The notes under the pieces are model-generated. The model searched no databases and had not been told where the DNA came from. It worked only from the letters and a program-made list of their open reading frames with translations. From positions 37,094,746-37,158,745 of the forward strand of contig JAFMSR010000006.1 of the NCBI GenBank assembly GCA_022818135.1: a DNA stretch of 64,000 nt, written 5' to 3'. The translations under genes were made by a program, and so were the position numbers. Of the stretch, positions 1 to 14,350 are shown one piece after another (the stretch's first letter is position 1; every line of letters starts with the position of its first letter). The DNA is from Saxidomus purpurata (lineage: Eukaryota > Mollusca > Bivalvia > Venerida > Veneridae).

Positions 1-306
1 CGTAACATTTTATTGAAGTTTGCCCCAAAACATGTTTGAGAAATGTCATGTGAAAAGCAATCCGTGATTGAGGTTCATCCCAGAAAATGCTTGAGAATCT
101 TTGGCCTTGTTTTGTGTGTCCCAAACATGTTTGAGAAATGTAATGTGAAAAGCAATTTGTGATTGAAGTTTGCCCCAGAACATGTTTGAGAAATGTATGT
201 GTATTTATGAAACCTGTGACTGAATTTTGTGCCAGAATATACTTCAGAAATGTACATGAATCACAATATGTGATTGAAGTTCGCACAGTACATGTTTAAA
301 CTATGC
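1..306. repeat. Degenerate tandem repeat, unit about 54 bp
   Basis: About five and a half diverged copies of a unit built on 'acatgtttgagaaatgt' followed by 'gtgattgaagtt'. The motif recurs near 34, 126, 180 and, weakly, 235 and 290. The array is cut by the left edge, so its full length is unknown. It lies about 30 bp downstream (in the direction of transcription) of the donor of the exon at 339-590, inside an intron of the mesh-like gene. Confidence 0.8.
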
Positions 307-338
307 TGACGTCATCTACAGATGCAGCTAATCCTTAC

Positions 339-590
339 CAACACTTATGGTGGCTGAATAGTCCCAACCTTCACCGTACGGGTTTAACTCAAACGTTAAT
401 TCTCCCGTCACGAACAAACTCGGAATTACACAGACGGCTGATTGGTCCTGGATCACGCGACAATTGAACACTTCGTTTAACTCCCTGATGCGCGCCATCA
501 CGCGAGAGGCTCCTAACAAACAAGGTCCTGTAACTCTCACAGCTTCTCTTCCTAGCATAGACACCGTTGTCGGAAATATTCCTATATGAT
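339..590 (-). CDS. Mesh-like protein, exon 5 (IPT/E-set-like domain start)
   Basis: The exon follows the NIDO domain. It reads in phase 1 from the upstream exon (4219-4378) and ends in phase 1 at the donor G|gtaagg. The protein contains 'FPTTVSMLGREAVRVTGPC', then a segment ending 'SAVCVIPSLFVTGELTFEL'. This pattern (start of an E-set fold, a GPC turn, a second Cys, then 'VTGELTFEL') is what I associate with the IPT-like region after NIDO in mesh-type proteins. Two in-frame acceptors exist: tag at 591-593 (exon starts 590) and tag at 582-584 (exon starts 581). Both join the previous exon in frame and differ by three residues (DHI). The AMOP, vWD and sushi modules expected downstream would lie left of the window. 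Confidence 0.82.
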
Positions 591-1015
591 CTACAAAACA
601 AAATAAATAGTTTTGAAGAATTTAAAATAGCATAAATGTTGTAAGATGTGAATGATCGTGGAAAAGCCGCAGACAACTATTTGCTGAGATTTTACATTTT
701 CTCATGATGGATAAAAATCACCTGTCTACAGAACAGGAAAATCGCCAGCATACTAAGCGTCATGGGTAAATATTTACTTCATATTTACTAACCATATACA
801 CGTCGGTGGTCAGAGCTACTTGCCACCTGCCAACAACAATGCCAACAAAAATAATTTCTGTCGTTTCATACTTGTAGGTCGTTAGTCAAAATGCATTGTA
901 AAACAAAAAGGAAGGGTTGTTCGGCTTTCAATAAACATGCTATTCTAAGACAATGTCATTGCTCGCATAATTCCGACTGGGACAAATGTTACGTTAAGAC
1001 GTCAAGACAATTATT

Positions 1016-1767
1016 ATGTCTCCCCCACCTCGGGGGGAGACATATTGTTTTTGCCCTGTCCGTCAGTCCGTCCGTCCGTCAGTCCGTCAGTCCGTCCGTC
1101 CATTCTTCGTTTCCGGACGATAACTAGAGTTCCTTTTGACCTACAGCTCTCAAACTTCATAGGATGAATGGTCTTATTGAGCAGATGATCCCTATTGTTT
1201 TTGGGGTCAGTAGTTCAAAGGTCAAGGTCACGTGACCTTGGTCAATTTCTCGTTCCGGATGATAACTAGAGTTCCTTTTGACCTACAGCCCTCAAACTTC
1301 ATAGGATGATTGGTCTTAAGAGCTGATGATCCCTATTGTTTTTGGGGTCAGTAGGTCAAAGGTCAAGGTCACACTGACCGTTGGTCAATTTCTCGTTTCC
1401 GGATGATAACTAGAGTTCCTTTTAGACCTACAGACCTCAACTTCATAGGATGATTGGTCTTAAGAGCAGATGATCCCTATTGTTTTTGGGGTCAGTAGGT
1501 CAAAGGTCAAGGTCACAGTGACCGTTGGTCAATTTCTCATTTCCGGATGATAACTAGAGTTCCTTTTTGACCTACAACCCTCAAACTGGGGGAGTCCGTC
1601 AGCCGTCCGTCCATTCTTCGTTTCCGGACGATAACTAGAGTTCCTTTTGACCTACAGCTCTCAAACTTCATAGGATGAATGGTCTTATTGAGCAGATGAT
1701 CCCTATTGTTTTTGGGGTCAGTAGTTCAAAGGTCAAGGTCACGTGACCGTTGGTCAATTTCTCGTTT
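1016..1767. repeat. Tandem repeat element with 5' hairpin, 'ggtcaaggtcac' family
   Basis: The element opens with a hairpin at 1016-1043 (atgtctccccc / gggggagacat). A gtccgtcc-rich run follows, then about five copies of a 125-145 bp unit beginning 'gataactagagttcc' and ending 'caaaggtcaaggtcac'. Unit starts are near 1120, 1260, 1404, 1548 and 1628. The last copy repeats the first one almost exactly, including the gtccgtcc leader, which suggests a secondary duplication. Other diverged copies of the family occur in the window (about 39.29-39.70 kb). I recognise it as a dispersed molluscan repeat but cannot name it. Confidence 0.8.
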
Positions 1768-1979
1768 GTAACATATTTTAATTGGAAGCTTAATAGAGAA
1801 GGCTTTTACCCTTTTATCATCTTGGAAAAACATTAAATATAGCAATTAACTCACTAGATATAAGTACAGGTTAAAGTTGTGTATATATTTTAATGAGATT
1901 ATTACAAGAAAGTGGTAGCTTTTTTGTTACTAAGATGATAATGACATTAGATTGCGTGTACTGTATCAAAGGTGATGTG

Positions 1980-2190
1980 ACTATTTTTGTGTCCGCTCCA
2001 TATCTCTTGTACCCCTTGAAGGATTTTAGAATAACTCACCACAAATGTTCACCATATTGAGACGATGTGCAGAGCGCATACGTGTAACGACCACCTTTGT
2101 TCAAGGTCAAGGTCACAATTAGAGATCAAAAGTCATGTGACTGTATTTCGTGTCTGAACGAAGTGTTCAGCAACTGTGATGAGATGTAAC
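1980..2190. repeat. Fragment of the 'ggtcaaggtcac' repeat family
   Basis: It contains 'tgttcaaggtcaaggtcac' and neighbouring text of the same kind (statements of 'ccttgaaggatttta', 'tcaccatattgag'). It looks like a diverged, single-copy piece of a related element. Borders are approximate. Confidence 0.45.
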
Positions 2191-3074
2191 AGACACATTC
2201 CCCACTCAACAATGGAATTTAATTATTTATCTTCACTTCTTCTCCACAATTATTTTATTTTAATATCCTGTCTCAGTATTACAATTTGACAAACTGCCAT
2301 TTGGGAGACATTTGTTTTTGTGACAAAAATAACCAACTAGTTTAGTTTTAACTTTACCCTGACCTGACTTCATTCCGATGCATTTCGACTCAGCCATACT
2401 TCAAGTGAGAAAGGTGGAACAGAAAAGAAATATCACCATTACAAGACGTGCATTGATCAATTTTTTTTTGACATCGTCAATTTATCACAAGGTGTTTTTC
2501 TCATGATGACGTCTGCGAGCTTTAAAAAAAAGGCGCTATATTTGCACACGATGCATCCGTGCAACACAATTTCATAAAAGGGTGAAGTCTAAATTGACCC
2601 GGCTATATTTCCCCTGTCTCGATAAACATTACAAACCAAAGTCTTCCCGGTTTAAAAATAAAGACACCAACTTTTATTACCGCATAAAGTAGTAAAATGT
2701 AAACACAAACACGTATCAGCAATCAATTCGTCATCCTAAATGATATAATTTTATAACACAGTATTATCTTCTACGTTTTAAGCTTTCTGCAAGATGTACT
2801 AGCTTTCAAATACCTCAATCACCTAGTTTTAATATGAGGAAATAAAACACCTGTTGAACTTGGGCGTATGATAGACCGTGTATGATTTCCCTATTACTTC
2901 TGATAACCTATGAGATTATGTTCTCTCTCCCGTTTGATAATATTAACACTCTTCTGTTAGTATGAAGTATACTGCACGACTAAATAGTGCACGGGCAAAA
3001 TCCGTAAGCAATGAGTAAACTGAATGTAGTAGAGGTAATTTACGGCACGAGTATTTTCTTGCCATTGAACTAGC

Positions 3075-3150
3075 TTTTATGGCGACGTGGCAGAGTGTCC
3101 GCTTAACATATAAGACGTCCCGAGTTCAATTCCAGCATGGGGCGGATAAT
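3075..3150 (+). repeat. tRNA-like SINE head or tRNA relic
   Basis: The text 'ggcgacgtggcagagtg' resembles a Pol III A box, and 'gagttcaattcc' about 50 bases later resembles a B box (consensus GGTTCGANTCC). The acceptor-stem halves do not pair well, so a functional tRNA is unlikely. It is probably the tRNA-derived head of a SINE. Confidence 0.45.
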
Positions 3151-4218
3151 TTTTCAGTTACATGCAAATATGGCAGCTCCCTTCAGCTCCCTTCATCCTC
3201 TATTCTACACATTTTTGTTTCTTTCTTGTGTTTGCATTTTTGTAACGCTAATATAATTCTTTCGTTCATTCATTCGATTGCCTGCTCGTCCATTTGTTCT
3301 TTCGCTCATTCATAAAATAACTACTTGTCTTAGGCACCATTTAACAACGTTCATATATTTTATTCAATTGACTTATTTGTTTTGTTCTCGGATTTTAATC
3401 GCCAGGAAATTTCTGAATACACTTTATGATTGTAATTCAAATAAGTACTAGGAATTTTTAATTGCATTTTTCATTAGTGTTGACCATATAATGGGGAATC
3501 TACTTTTAAAGATGAACAAATGATCTATAAATCGTAAGGCTTTACCCGAGACGGTTAGATTCTATTTATAAATGCTGACAAGTGTTTCTGCAATATGGAG
3601 GTACGGAAACTTTCTGCCAGTAGTGTATTACCTATCCACAGGTAAGCCATAGATTACAAAACAAGGCCTGAGAATCCTGTACCCGAAATAGAGCACGCGT
3701 ACTTATTTATAGAGCTCTCAATTTAATGACTGACTGCATGCAGAGCAGTTATTGAGTGCCACTCTGTCCCGCTACAATCTTACAAACAAAACTATAAATT
3801 AATAAAAAAAATCAATAACATCAAAAATCGTTTTGAGAAAATTCTCTGGTGAGACCGAAATATGTCTGAAGCGAATAAAATTTTATTGCTTTATATTTTT
3901 CTGCTGTGCCTCTAAAATTAATGTTAAAATTCTTATCAGGAGTTATGTTCCCTGCATGAAATTTACACATCCGTTTTTGTCTGTATTATCATTTTTAAAG
4001 ATAACGTATCAAATTATCGTGAGATTTTTAGTTCTCGTCTGCTACGTGTCTTTAATATGTTCAATAAAATGTCTGACACTTGTTTAAAAAATCTAGTTTA
4101 GAATATTAATTCGAAATTATTAGAAGAAAAAAAATAAAACCGTTAAAGCTATACAGCAAGCGCAGTCCAACTGGTCTTAAGCAGTCTGTCAATTCGTCTG
4201 TACAGGATTGAACCTTAC

Positions 4219-4378
4219 CTCTACTGAAGCAGCTGTGGTCGTCAACCTGGCCGTCAAGACGGAAAATATATCTGCCTGGCACACCGATATTACTTCGCTG
4301 AGTTATATTAAGGATTTCGTCAGTTCCAGAGTCTTGCAGCAAGTAGTACTGTTCTTTGTCACCAGACGAAAAACCGAC
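4219..4378 (-). CDS. Mesh-like protein, exon 4 (C-terminal part of NIDO)
   Basis: Acceptor ccatag|GTCGG, donor AGAG|gtaagg. The exon enters in phase 0 and leaves in phase 1. It encodes 53 residues, starting 'VGFSSGDKEQYYLLQDSGT' and including 'EILNITQRSNIGVPGRYIF' and then RLDGQ. This is the classic end of a NIDO domain, where the family has GFN-GD..Y..LPGS-T.EI.nL...SN.GVPGRW.FRvD. The 'C' in DDHSCFSRG begins the linker to the next domain. Confidence 0.9.
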
Positions 4379-5162
4379 CTATGGACGAGAAAATGCACAT
4401 AAATATCATAGTTTCACAGAAAAGCTCAAATACATGATATAAAACACCACAGAATCATCACAAATATGTTAAAATTAATAAATGAACAGGTCTTTGGAAG
4501 AGTAAAGCTGAATTTCTTCTCAGGAAAATATTTACATTAGTTATGGCACGACTTATGGCCAAAGCAATATAATAAGTTCAGTAGTTCGTACGCAAAACCC
4601 TAAAATATTATATAAACTGGCTACATTTTACCCTAAGAAACTTTCTGTCCCTTTTTACAGCTTAATTCATGCGTCATGTAAGGGTGTAGTTATGCTTCTT
4701 ACGTCATTAACTATAATATTTTATCAGCAATCGTTCGAAATGAATTCTATTTCGAGAAGACAAACACAAGATCGTATTACTGAGATCAGCATAGAGGCTC
4801 TATTTAAAACACGTTAAAATGTTTAAACCATCATCTATATCAACGTTACACCCTTCCAACAAAAACATTTCCACCAATAAAAATACAGACAGTAAAGTGT
4901 GATGATGCAGCGTTGATCGTATCGCTCCGGTGTTAATCGTCTGAATGGTTTTTACTCTTATTGTAAAAGCATAAAAGGAAGGGTGTTTCCTTTAGTATCA
5001 ACAACTTTAGATAATTATCCTTTACATATGTTCCCTGATCTATAAAAAAAATTACAAGATATGCACTTTCCATAATTTCTTCCGTTTCTCGGTTTCTTGG
5101 AGAAAATATACAACAAGGAAAGGTATGTATATGCAAAAAAATGAAGACGCTGTAAACAGACT

Positions 5163-5206
5163 GGACGGGACGGGACGGGACGGGACGGGACGAAACGAAA
5201 CGAAAC
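5163..5206. repeat. Pentanucleotide microsatellite (acggg)n grading into (acgaa)n
   Basis: About five copies of acggg followed directly by about three of acgaa. The switch between the two variants inside one array is sharp. On the minus strand it creates a spurious PSRPVPSRPV reading frame. Confidence 0.9.
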
Positions 5207-5884
5207 GTACCTAGTCACCGAGGGATTAATCATTGTTTTCAAGGCTTGATATATATTTTTTCTTTTAAAATATCTTTTATGATAAAAGATAAAATAAATT
5301 TGTTTCTGCATCATGAAAAGAGAATTTCTACGCATCAGTTACTAGTATAGATAACCTACCGGGATAGTTTAAACTGTTATTTGTTAATGTTAATTTATGT
5401 TAATTTGACTTGCTGTTAAATATCCAGTTTCATTTGTAGTATTGTTAATACTGAATTCGGTTAACTTTCCACGTGCTGAACATTTTTCTTTCATGGTACT
5501 TTTTCATTTTGCAATAATTATATAAAAATGACATAACTAGAACACATGGGCACACTCATAATGTAAATACAAAATATGACGTAAAAAAACTTCAGAATAT
5601 TTGCATAAAAAGTTTACACAGAAATACAAACGAGGTAATTATTTCTATATCTGTATATTAACACTAACCTCTCCTGCCACGCTAACTCCTATTACCGTGA
5701 TTTATATCGGAACAATCACCCAGGCAGAAAACATATGAGCGACTCCACCTAGACGTTTGGCACACGTAAATATTGATTGTGGGCGCAATTAATTAAGGAT
5801 CGCAAATATCTTTTGATTTCAACATAACATTTAATCAAAGAAATTGTAAGTATGTGTATCGCGGAAGTGCAGATGTTTGATAAT

Positions 5885-5933
5885 ATAACATAACATAACA
5901 TAATATAATAGTAATAATAGTAATAATATACCG
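5885..5933. repeat. AT-rich microsatellite (ataac)n / (aatagt)n
   Basis: Short run of ataac units followed by ata/aatagta units. No coding or regulatory meaning is apparent. Confidence 0.8.
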
Positions 5934-7369
5934 AGTAGAAGTGTTCAGGAAAGCATGCCAAAGCCATGATTAATAAGTCAATGGCAGATGACTGGTTGGC
6001 TAACCAACTGAGCTCGCTTTGACTTGTTTTTAGTACTTTACTTTAAGACTATTATATTACATCGAGTTCAACCTAATTTATTTGACACCATTAGTTTCTT
6101 TTACTTGAGTGCCAGCGTTATTTATGCGTCAGCTACGCCCTATCAGGTCAAGAAAAGACAGCTTGAATCGCTGTCAGATTACACATAGAGGTCTAGCATT
6201 ACCGGAAAACGGTACAGAGTTCAAAACATAGCAAAAGAAATGCAAGTCCCAACATAATCTTCAGACCTAGCTCTGGCAACATTGGCTACAAAGAATTTAA
6301 ATTGGCTCGAAAGAAATTGAATTGGCACAACTTTGAAAGGAATAATGAAATTTGTGTGCTAGGCAAACTGCGCCACATGAAAAAATGGATAAAACAAAAA
6401 AAGGGTCAGTGCTAGCCCTGCAACTTGCTACCAGTATATATAACACCCGATATACATTAACGAACATCTGGATACCGGACCATCATGGATACAGTTAGGT
6501 CTGGGCATTTGTATCTAGGTCCTATTCCCATATTGCCGAATCTTGAACGGTTGATGGGTACATACTGTGACGGATTGTCGCCTACAAGCACGTATTTTCA
6601 TCAATCAGAAAACATTTTCAATTAGTTCTGACGTAACACCTGTGCGTAAATCATAAACATTTCACAGTGTACCTGCTGGTAAAGTTATAAGTTTGCAACA
6701 TTTTTTTCTGTAGAATTTTAAATTATTCATAATCATCAAAACTATTTCACTGAAAATCAATTCATAACTAACAGTTTCCCTTCAAATCAGCAGTTTATCA
6801 AAGTATGCTTGATTTAACGCTACAAGTATCTGTATAATTGTTCTTTATAGCTAAAAAAATTCTCAAAATCATTGACTGTGTTATAACAATGAAATAGCGC
6901 AGTATTATCTGAAATTGAGGTGAAGGCGATCAGTAATCAAGGGCGTTGCTGACTTACTGATGTGGAAGAAAAACGTTTGTGACATGTTATGAATGCAAAC
7001 TTGAAGTCTTCATTCGATGTGCACGAATAAACTAACCGTCAAGGTATTAAATTACACGAAAAAGTGGTAGTGCAAGATGTATGGGGACCATGCTGCCGTA
7101 TTCATCATCCAGCCACCACTGCTTTGTTGACTTATGTCTGCATTTTATCTAAAACTATCTACATTGCGTTTTTATCAAAAGTCTTTGACAAAATAAAAGA
7201 TCAAACACTGAAGCTATATTTCTCGAAGGTGTTGAGTCTGGAGACCGATACAAGTTTGCTGTACACAAAACTATGTCATATCTATAGAAAACTAACACAC
7301 GGAAGAATGAATCATCTTATAAGATGTAGCAGGGAGCATAGAACACTAAACCTTGTAAAAATTAAGACC

Positions 7370-7480
7370 TGCATGGTAGTGAATACAGTCAATGTGTTTG
7401 GTGTTAATCAGAAAAGTCGTGGGTTCGATACCCAATAGTTCTCATGAAGTACCAGTTCTATACTAAGATCGTCTGTATAG
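7370..7480 (+). repeat. tRNA-derived SINE fragment
   Basis: A strong B box is present in 'gtgggttcgatacccaata' near 7418-7436. An A-box-like stretch lies about 45 bases upstream (tggtagtgaatac). The text after the B box ('ctcatgaagtaccagttc') fits a SINE body. The 5' half is diverged. Confidence 0.5.
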
Positions 7481-7668
7481 CACCACCTGCTTTGTTCAGA
7501 CACGGACTTAAAATGATGGGCAACACATTAAATGTGTCGCGTCAATGCGAAAATACACTGAGCAATTAACAAACCAAGCACTTTCATAACTACATCAGAA
7601 AGCTCACAGAATACTTTTCTCTTTTCGGCATAAAATGGCAGAAACACGAATAATAATTAAATCGGTTA

Positions 7669-9616
<1,948 letters not shown>

Positions 9617-9937
9617 CTTATATTTCCCGGTTCCAGCAGCGCCGTAAAACCCAACTTTATACCACGTCACTATCACCATAAGTCTACAACTAAAATCGTT
9701 CTGCCCATAAAAATGATCTCTAATATCCTGTGAACAATTATGTAGTAATTCCGAGTCGTTGGTTACCCTATACACTACTGACTCATTCAGGTTAACTTCC
9801 TTAAAGTGCTGGGTGTCAACGTCTGCCCAAAAAGGGGCCACTAACGGAATGTTCTCCTCAAACTTGCTATCATCAAAGTTAATTGGTTTGTATGACTTCA
9901 ATTTGTCTTTAAATGAAATAATTCCGTTGTTGTTTAC
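9617..9937 (-). CDS. Mesh-like protein, exon 2 (N-terminal half of NIDO)
   Basis: Acceptor ttttcag|GTAAAC, donor AAG|gtaagt, phase 0 at both ends, 107 residues. It begins 'VNNNGIISFKDKLKSYKP', continues through 'IPLVAPFWADVDTQHF', includes VVYRV and ends near VTWYKVGFYGAAGTGKYK. In NIDO domains V..NG.isF, apFWaDvDt, v.yr and tWy.VG.y occur in this order. There are several N-glycosylation sequons (NES, NDS, NCS) and two Cys, as expected for an extracellular domain. Confidence 0.92.
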
Positions 9938-10995
9938 CTGAAAAATAACAAAGAATATATTTCAATATCGTTTTGCAAATACAGCATGAAAATTCATACA
10001 CATAGCTCATAGAGTTTCCAATCTTTATGCAATTAAAGTCATACGGAAGCGACTGCAACACGTATATCTGACAGAAAAAAACGGTTTTCAGGCGTTCATT
10101 TCTTTTCATATACATGTACCATCAAATATAAACTGTTACAATTTGTATTTTTCGACATATCAGGCAGTACTATTGAGACATCACAACCTAACTCTGCGCG
10201 ACAGAATATTTTTGTAACCAATAAAGCCAGCTTCTTTTTTGCCAAGTCTTAAATGACCTTAAAGCTGTAATTGCAGAAACAGAGCTCAGCAGAAATGACA
10301 AGGACCTATTATGGATATCTGTAATAACATAAGTGATTTTTAAGCACTGACTGAAAAGCACAGCGATCTTAAAGTCCCAGGATCTTTTTGAATTAACTCA
10401 TATAGTAAAATAATTTCACTGACAGGATTATAGAACCATATATTCTGTATATTTACTCTAATACAATGTTGACATGTGCCTTTCTTTCGTGCTAGTATTC
10501 AGGTCGTTTTATAATGAGAAATAGTTGTCAGAAAGCCTTTCTTATTTTTTTGCAATATCATTGAAAAAAATTCTAACATGTACGTTTATTCAAAAAGCAA
10601 AGTTATGAATGTTTTTGGTACAAATAAAAAGGTCATTTCTGTCAGTAAGAAATCTTTATTGATAAAATAAGAGCTACTTGTGAATGTGATCCTGGAACTG
10701 AATCAAGAAAAAATAGCTTTATAGTTCGCCACTGATTTAAGTTGTAGTGAAATCGTGAGCGTCCTACTTTATGACTATGACATTTTGACTATATATAGAA
10801 GATATGCATACACTGTTTTAAATTTTAAAATGACATGTACATGTAAATAGTAACGGCTATATCATATTGCATATACCTTTCTGCACTACATCTTGAAACT
10901 TGCATGCTTGATTTCCTCGCACGCATAAAAGTACATTTAGTCATTCTTTCTCAGTTCGTTCACAGACAGACATACAGATAGAACAGGGCAAGACA

Positions 10996-11030
10996 GGACA
11001 CACACACACACACAGACAGACAGACAGACG
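10996..11030. repeat. Microsatellite (ac)n(agac)n
   Basis: Compound run of ac dinucleotides followed by agac tetranucleotides. Confidence 0.9.
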
Positions 11031-13639
11031 CAATAAAAAGTGTTTTCCTGTTGCTTCACAGGTAGGTGACACAAAAATATGGGGGGTCGAAGGGTGTAAC
11101 CTCTTTAAAAAAAAATCATAAATCTCTTTAAAAAAAATCATAAATCAGCGTTATTGCATTTATTTTTGCCATTTTCTTTCTCTTCTTTGCCAACTTGATT
11201 GGTACGTGTTGACAACGACGTTCTTGAATTTCACGGGAGGTAAATTGACGCGGACTTTGATGCAGATATGAAATTTTCTTCTGATAGAAACTGTCACGAC
11301 ACGCCCATACTCAAACATACAAAAAGATTCATACTACCGTACTTATTCTATACAACCTTTAAAATGTTGTGATTAACGTACAATCTAGCTGTTTTAGAAT
11401 GCAGGTCAGAGGTTAGAATCCTTACAGGGGTCTGTTCGAGGATAGGAATGGTCACTTTGCCAAAAAAGGGTGTCTTTTAAGTCATAAATGGCTGACATTT
11501 CAGATTTGGGCGAAACTATAAAAACGCAAAAGTACATTTACCCATGTCAGGATAACTGACCCATACAAGAGTACATTATTAAAACTGTGATAGAGATTCA
11601 TTCTGCTTGGAACCAGTTTTTCAACTTCATTAAAAACTTGATATATTTTTTCCTGAAAGACTCGTCTGCTTTACCATATTGTGTTATTTGCCTTCTATAT
11701 ATATTTATTCCTTGATAGAGTCACCGGCTCGAATCTCAACGGGTTCCTAACCGCATGCATCACAAAGCAGCTACAGGATGTGCCATAGAAAACTTGGCTT
11801 CAGTGTTAATTCGGTTAACTTAGGGTTTTTGTCATCAGCAAACTAAAAGCTGGTACAGTAAATAAAATTACGGTGAACATTTTCCAACGCCACACTGTTG
11901 ACCTATCAGTTAAAAGCTGACAAAAGAATGAGTAGAGGTTTAACCGCATTACACCCTAATTAAAATGATTTATCACGAAGGTCGGTCCTAATAACATTAA
12001 ATTAATGCGAGTATCTAGCGGAATGACTTTATCATTCATTTCTAATAATTGTTTACACCACAATAAACACCTTATATATAGGACAAGAAAATTTGACAAA
12101 ATAAACAGAATTGTTCCTGCAAAAAGACATATGGAACTCACGTCTCACCAACGCCTGTCAAGGTCTCTTTTAAACTCCGGCCACAGTGCCCCAAACGCTT
12201 TCAACGGCAGGCATTTTTCCACCAAGATTCAAGCGTCACATTCCGTGACGGAACCCTCCGACGGTCACGAAAACATTTTTTAATTTTACTTTGTCAACAA
12301 CCAAATTACATATTACTCGCCAACCTCATTACCACTTTCATAATAAAGCAATAATTTATTTTTTTCAATTCTATCATTTGCAAAACAGGAATTACATACA
12401 ACATTCCGTTTATGTGTACGTCATAATCGCAAATAGTTGTTTACGACATCTTTTTTTCTCAATGAAAAGATCGGTCATGCTGTGTAGGATCTGAATGTAT
12501 TCAAACATAAATTAACGCAAAAGGGTTTAAATTACTACGTCAATAAGAAATTCTGTTTGTCAAACTACATTTAATTTAATTTACTAAATCAGCAATTTCA
12601 CGTCAAAGACACTTCTTGCACAAAGCAAGACATTTTCAGATTGCAGGAAATTATGTCAATACAAAAGTATGATTTTAGACGCTTTGATTTGTTTTACATA
12701 GTTTAATACCTACTCCTTTATTAACAATGAATTATACTGCAGAATATATTTCTGACCTGCTTATTCACAATTTTGAGCGTTTTACAGTTTGATTCATTCA
12801 TCTTCTTTTTCTTCCAGATTCAGGAAGGCACTTCATTCGTTTAAAAAAAGTTCTATCACCCCTTTTCTTATGTTCCCTTTTCTAATGTCAGACATGCATC
12901 AGTCAATATTAGTTTCAGGCCTGGCTCAGAATATAATTTATAACAATGGAGCTATACTATGTAATTTGTCTACAGAAAATCATCCTGTTTTTATTTGGCG
13001 CTGCCTCAAGTATGCAGAAATATTTACTATACGAGACGTTATGAACTGCAAGTAAAAAGAACACTTCTCCCTCTATGCTAAAATCATAAAATCGGGCGTC
13101 GTCGAAAATGCATAATGATAAAGTAATTTTCAGAATTCTGGATTACATAATAAAACAACATGGGCTACTGAAAACCGCACGCGCTTTTTTAAAGCCAGCT
13201 TTTAAGAATTAGTTTCGGATTTCGGTTACAAAGGCCTACCGAAGCGTTTTAATGCTTTTAACATCTGAGATTTGTGATGTTATTTATTACACTGATGGGA
13301 CTAATCAATTCAGAAAGAGAGTTAAATAATTACATTCTGTGGTGGGGTTATTTATACATTAATCGCATTCTAAATAATACGTACCCCACCCACTTTTGAA
13401 TATAATTGCAAATGTAAAGTAATTTTCAGTAAAGACGTACGTGCATTATAAACGCTTTTTAGACTGCCAAGAGACTGATAAAAAGCGGTAATAAAACCTA
13501 GAAAAATAATGAAATTATGTCACAATATACGAGAGAGTGCTGTTTTTGTTTATGCTTTTATGTGTACACCTGTTGTAAGCTTGCAAATACTACAAACGCG
13601 TTTGAGAAAGAACTTGTTCGAACCTATTCATTTCCTCAG

Positions 13640-14350
13640 AAAGTAAAATAGTCGAGCAAGAGCCCATGGTTGATTTAGATGTTCAATGTACACAGTCCTC
13701 ATAAAAAAGTCTATATGTGATAAGGCTAATTTGAGGAGTTACCTAAAGGTGACCTTGACCTTTGAGGAGACTGATGCATTAATTTCCTTAATTTTGACCA
13801 ATGGTACACAATTATCTTTGCCAAATAATTTGAATATCTATCGCAAAGCAGAAAATCTATATAGAAAGCTTACAGCATCAACATTTGAGTGAACTAGAGA
13901 TGTGTCTATACGACACGGATGCCCGCACTTTCCACCTTTCTCACAAAACAAGACTGCGGCTGATTTCAATAACTTAGAGCACCTCTATTTTGACTAAACC
14001 AAGGGCCATAAAAATTAAAACTAAAACACAGATGCACAACTCCTCTTCCCAATGAACATCGTGTAAAGTCTGGTGGCTCTTTGTCAATTACTTGAGGAGC
14101 ATTGTATGCCACAAACTTGCCATATAAAATGTCTTAATTTTGACTAAGTAAAGGGACATCAATCTGGTGTCACTGGACCAATAAAAACAATAAGCCTATA
14201 GGTGCAGAACTAACAAACAGTTGTATGAAGTTTGGTGACTCTATGTCAATTAGTAAAGGAGCAGCGCGTGCAACAAGATTTTCGGGACGTACGTATGGAC
14301 GGACAAACAAGAGAAATCTATATGCCCCTCCCCAAATGGGGGCATAAAAT
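13640..14350. repeat. Molluscan dispersed repeat with terminal hairpin
   Basis: It begins near 'cgagcaagagcccatgg', contains 'gtgaccttgacctttgagg' and ends in a hairpin (tgcccctcc / gggggcata) near 14330-14348, preceded by 'atggacggacaaac'. The ending closely resembles that of the array at 48.5-49.55 kb ('atatgccacccttcgggggca'). No protein is encoded. Confidence 0.6.

Larger units (their letters stand above)
591..4218 (-). other. Intron 4 of mesh-like gene
   Basis: This stretch holds a 140-bp-class tandem repeat with a terminal hairpin (1016-1767), a related repeat fragment (about 1980-2190) and a tRNA-like SINE fragment (about 3075-3150). The rest is AT-rich. I see no coding signal in 2200-3050 or 3150-4218. 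Confidence 0.75.

Noticed and set aside
5015..5335. Minus-strand frame with PSRPVPSRPV
   Set aside because: It is produced by the acggg microsatellite.
7064..7438. 124-codon plus-strand frame in an intron
   Set aside because: It resembles no family I know, ends inside a SINE, starts at GTG and has no splice support.
12005..12283. 92-codon plus frame and a minus-strand frame containing KAFGALWPEFKRDLDRRW
   Set aside because: The text is somewhat GC-richer and protein-like, but I recognise no family and it has no clear exon borders on both sides.
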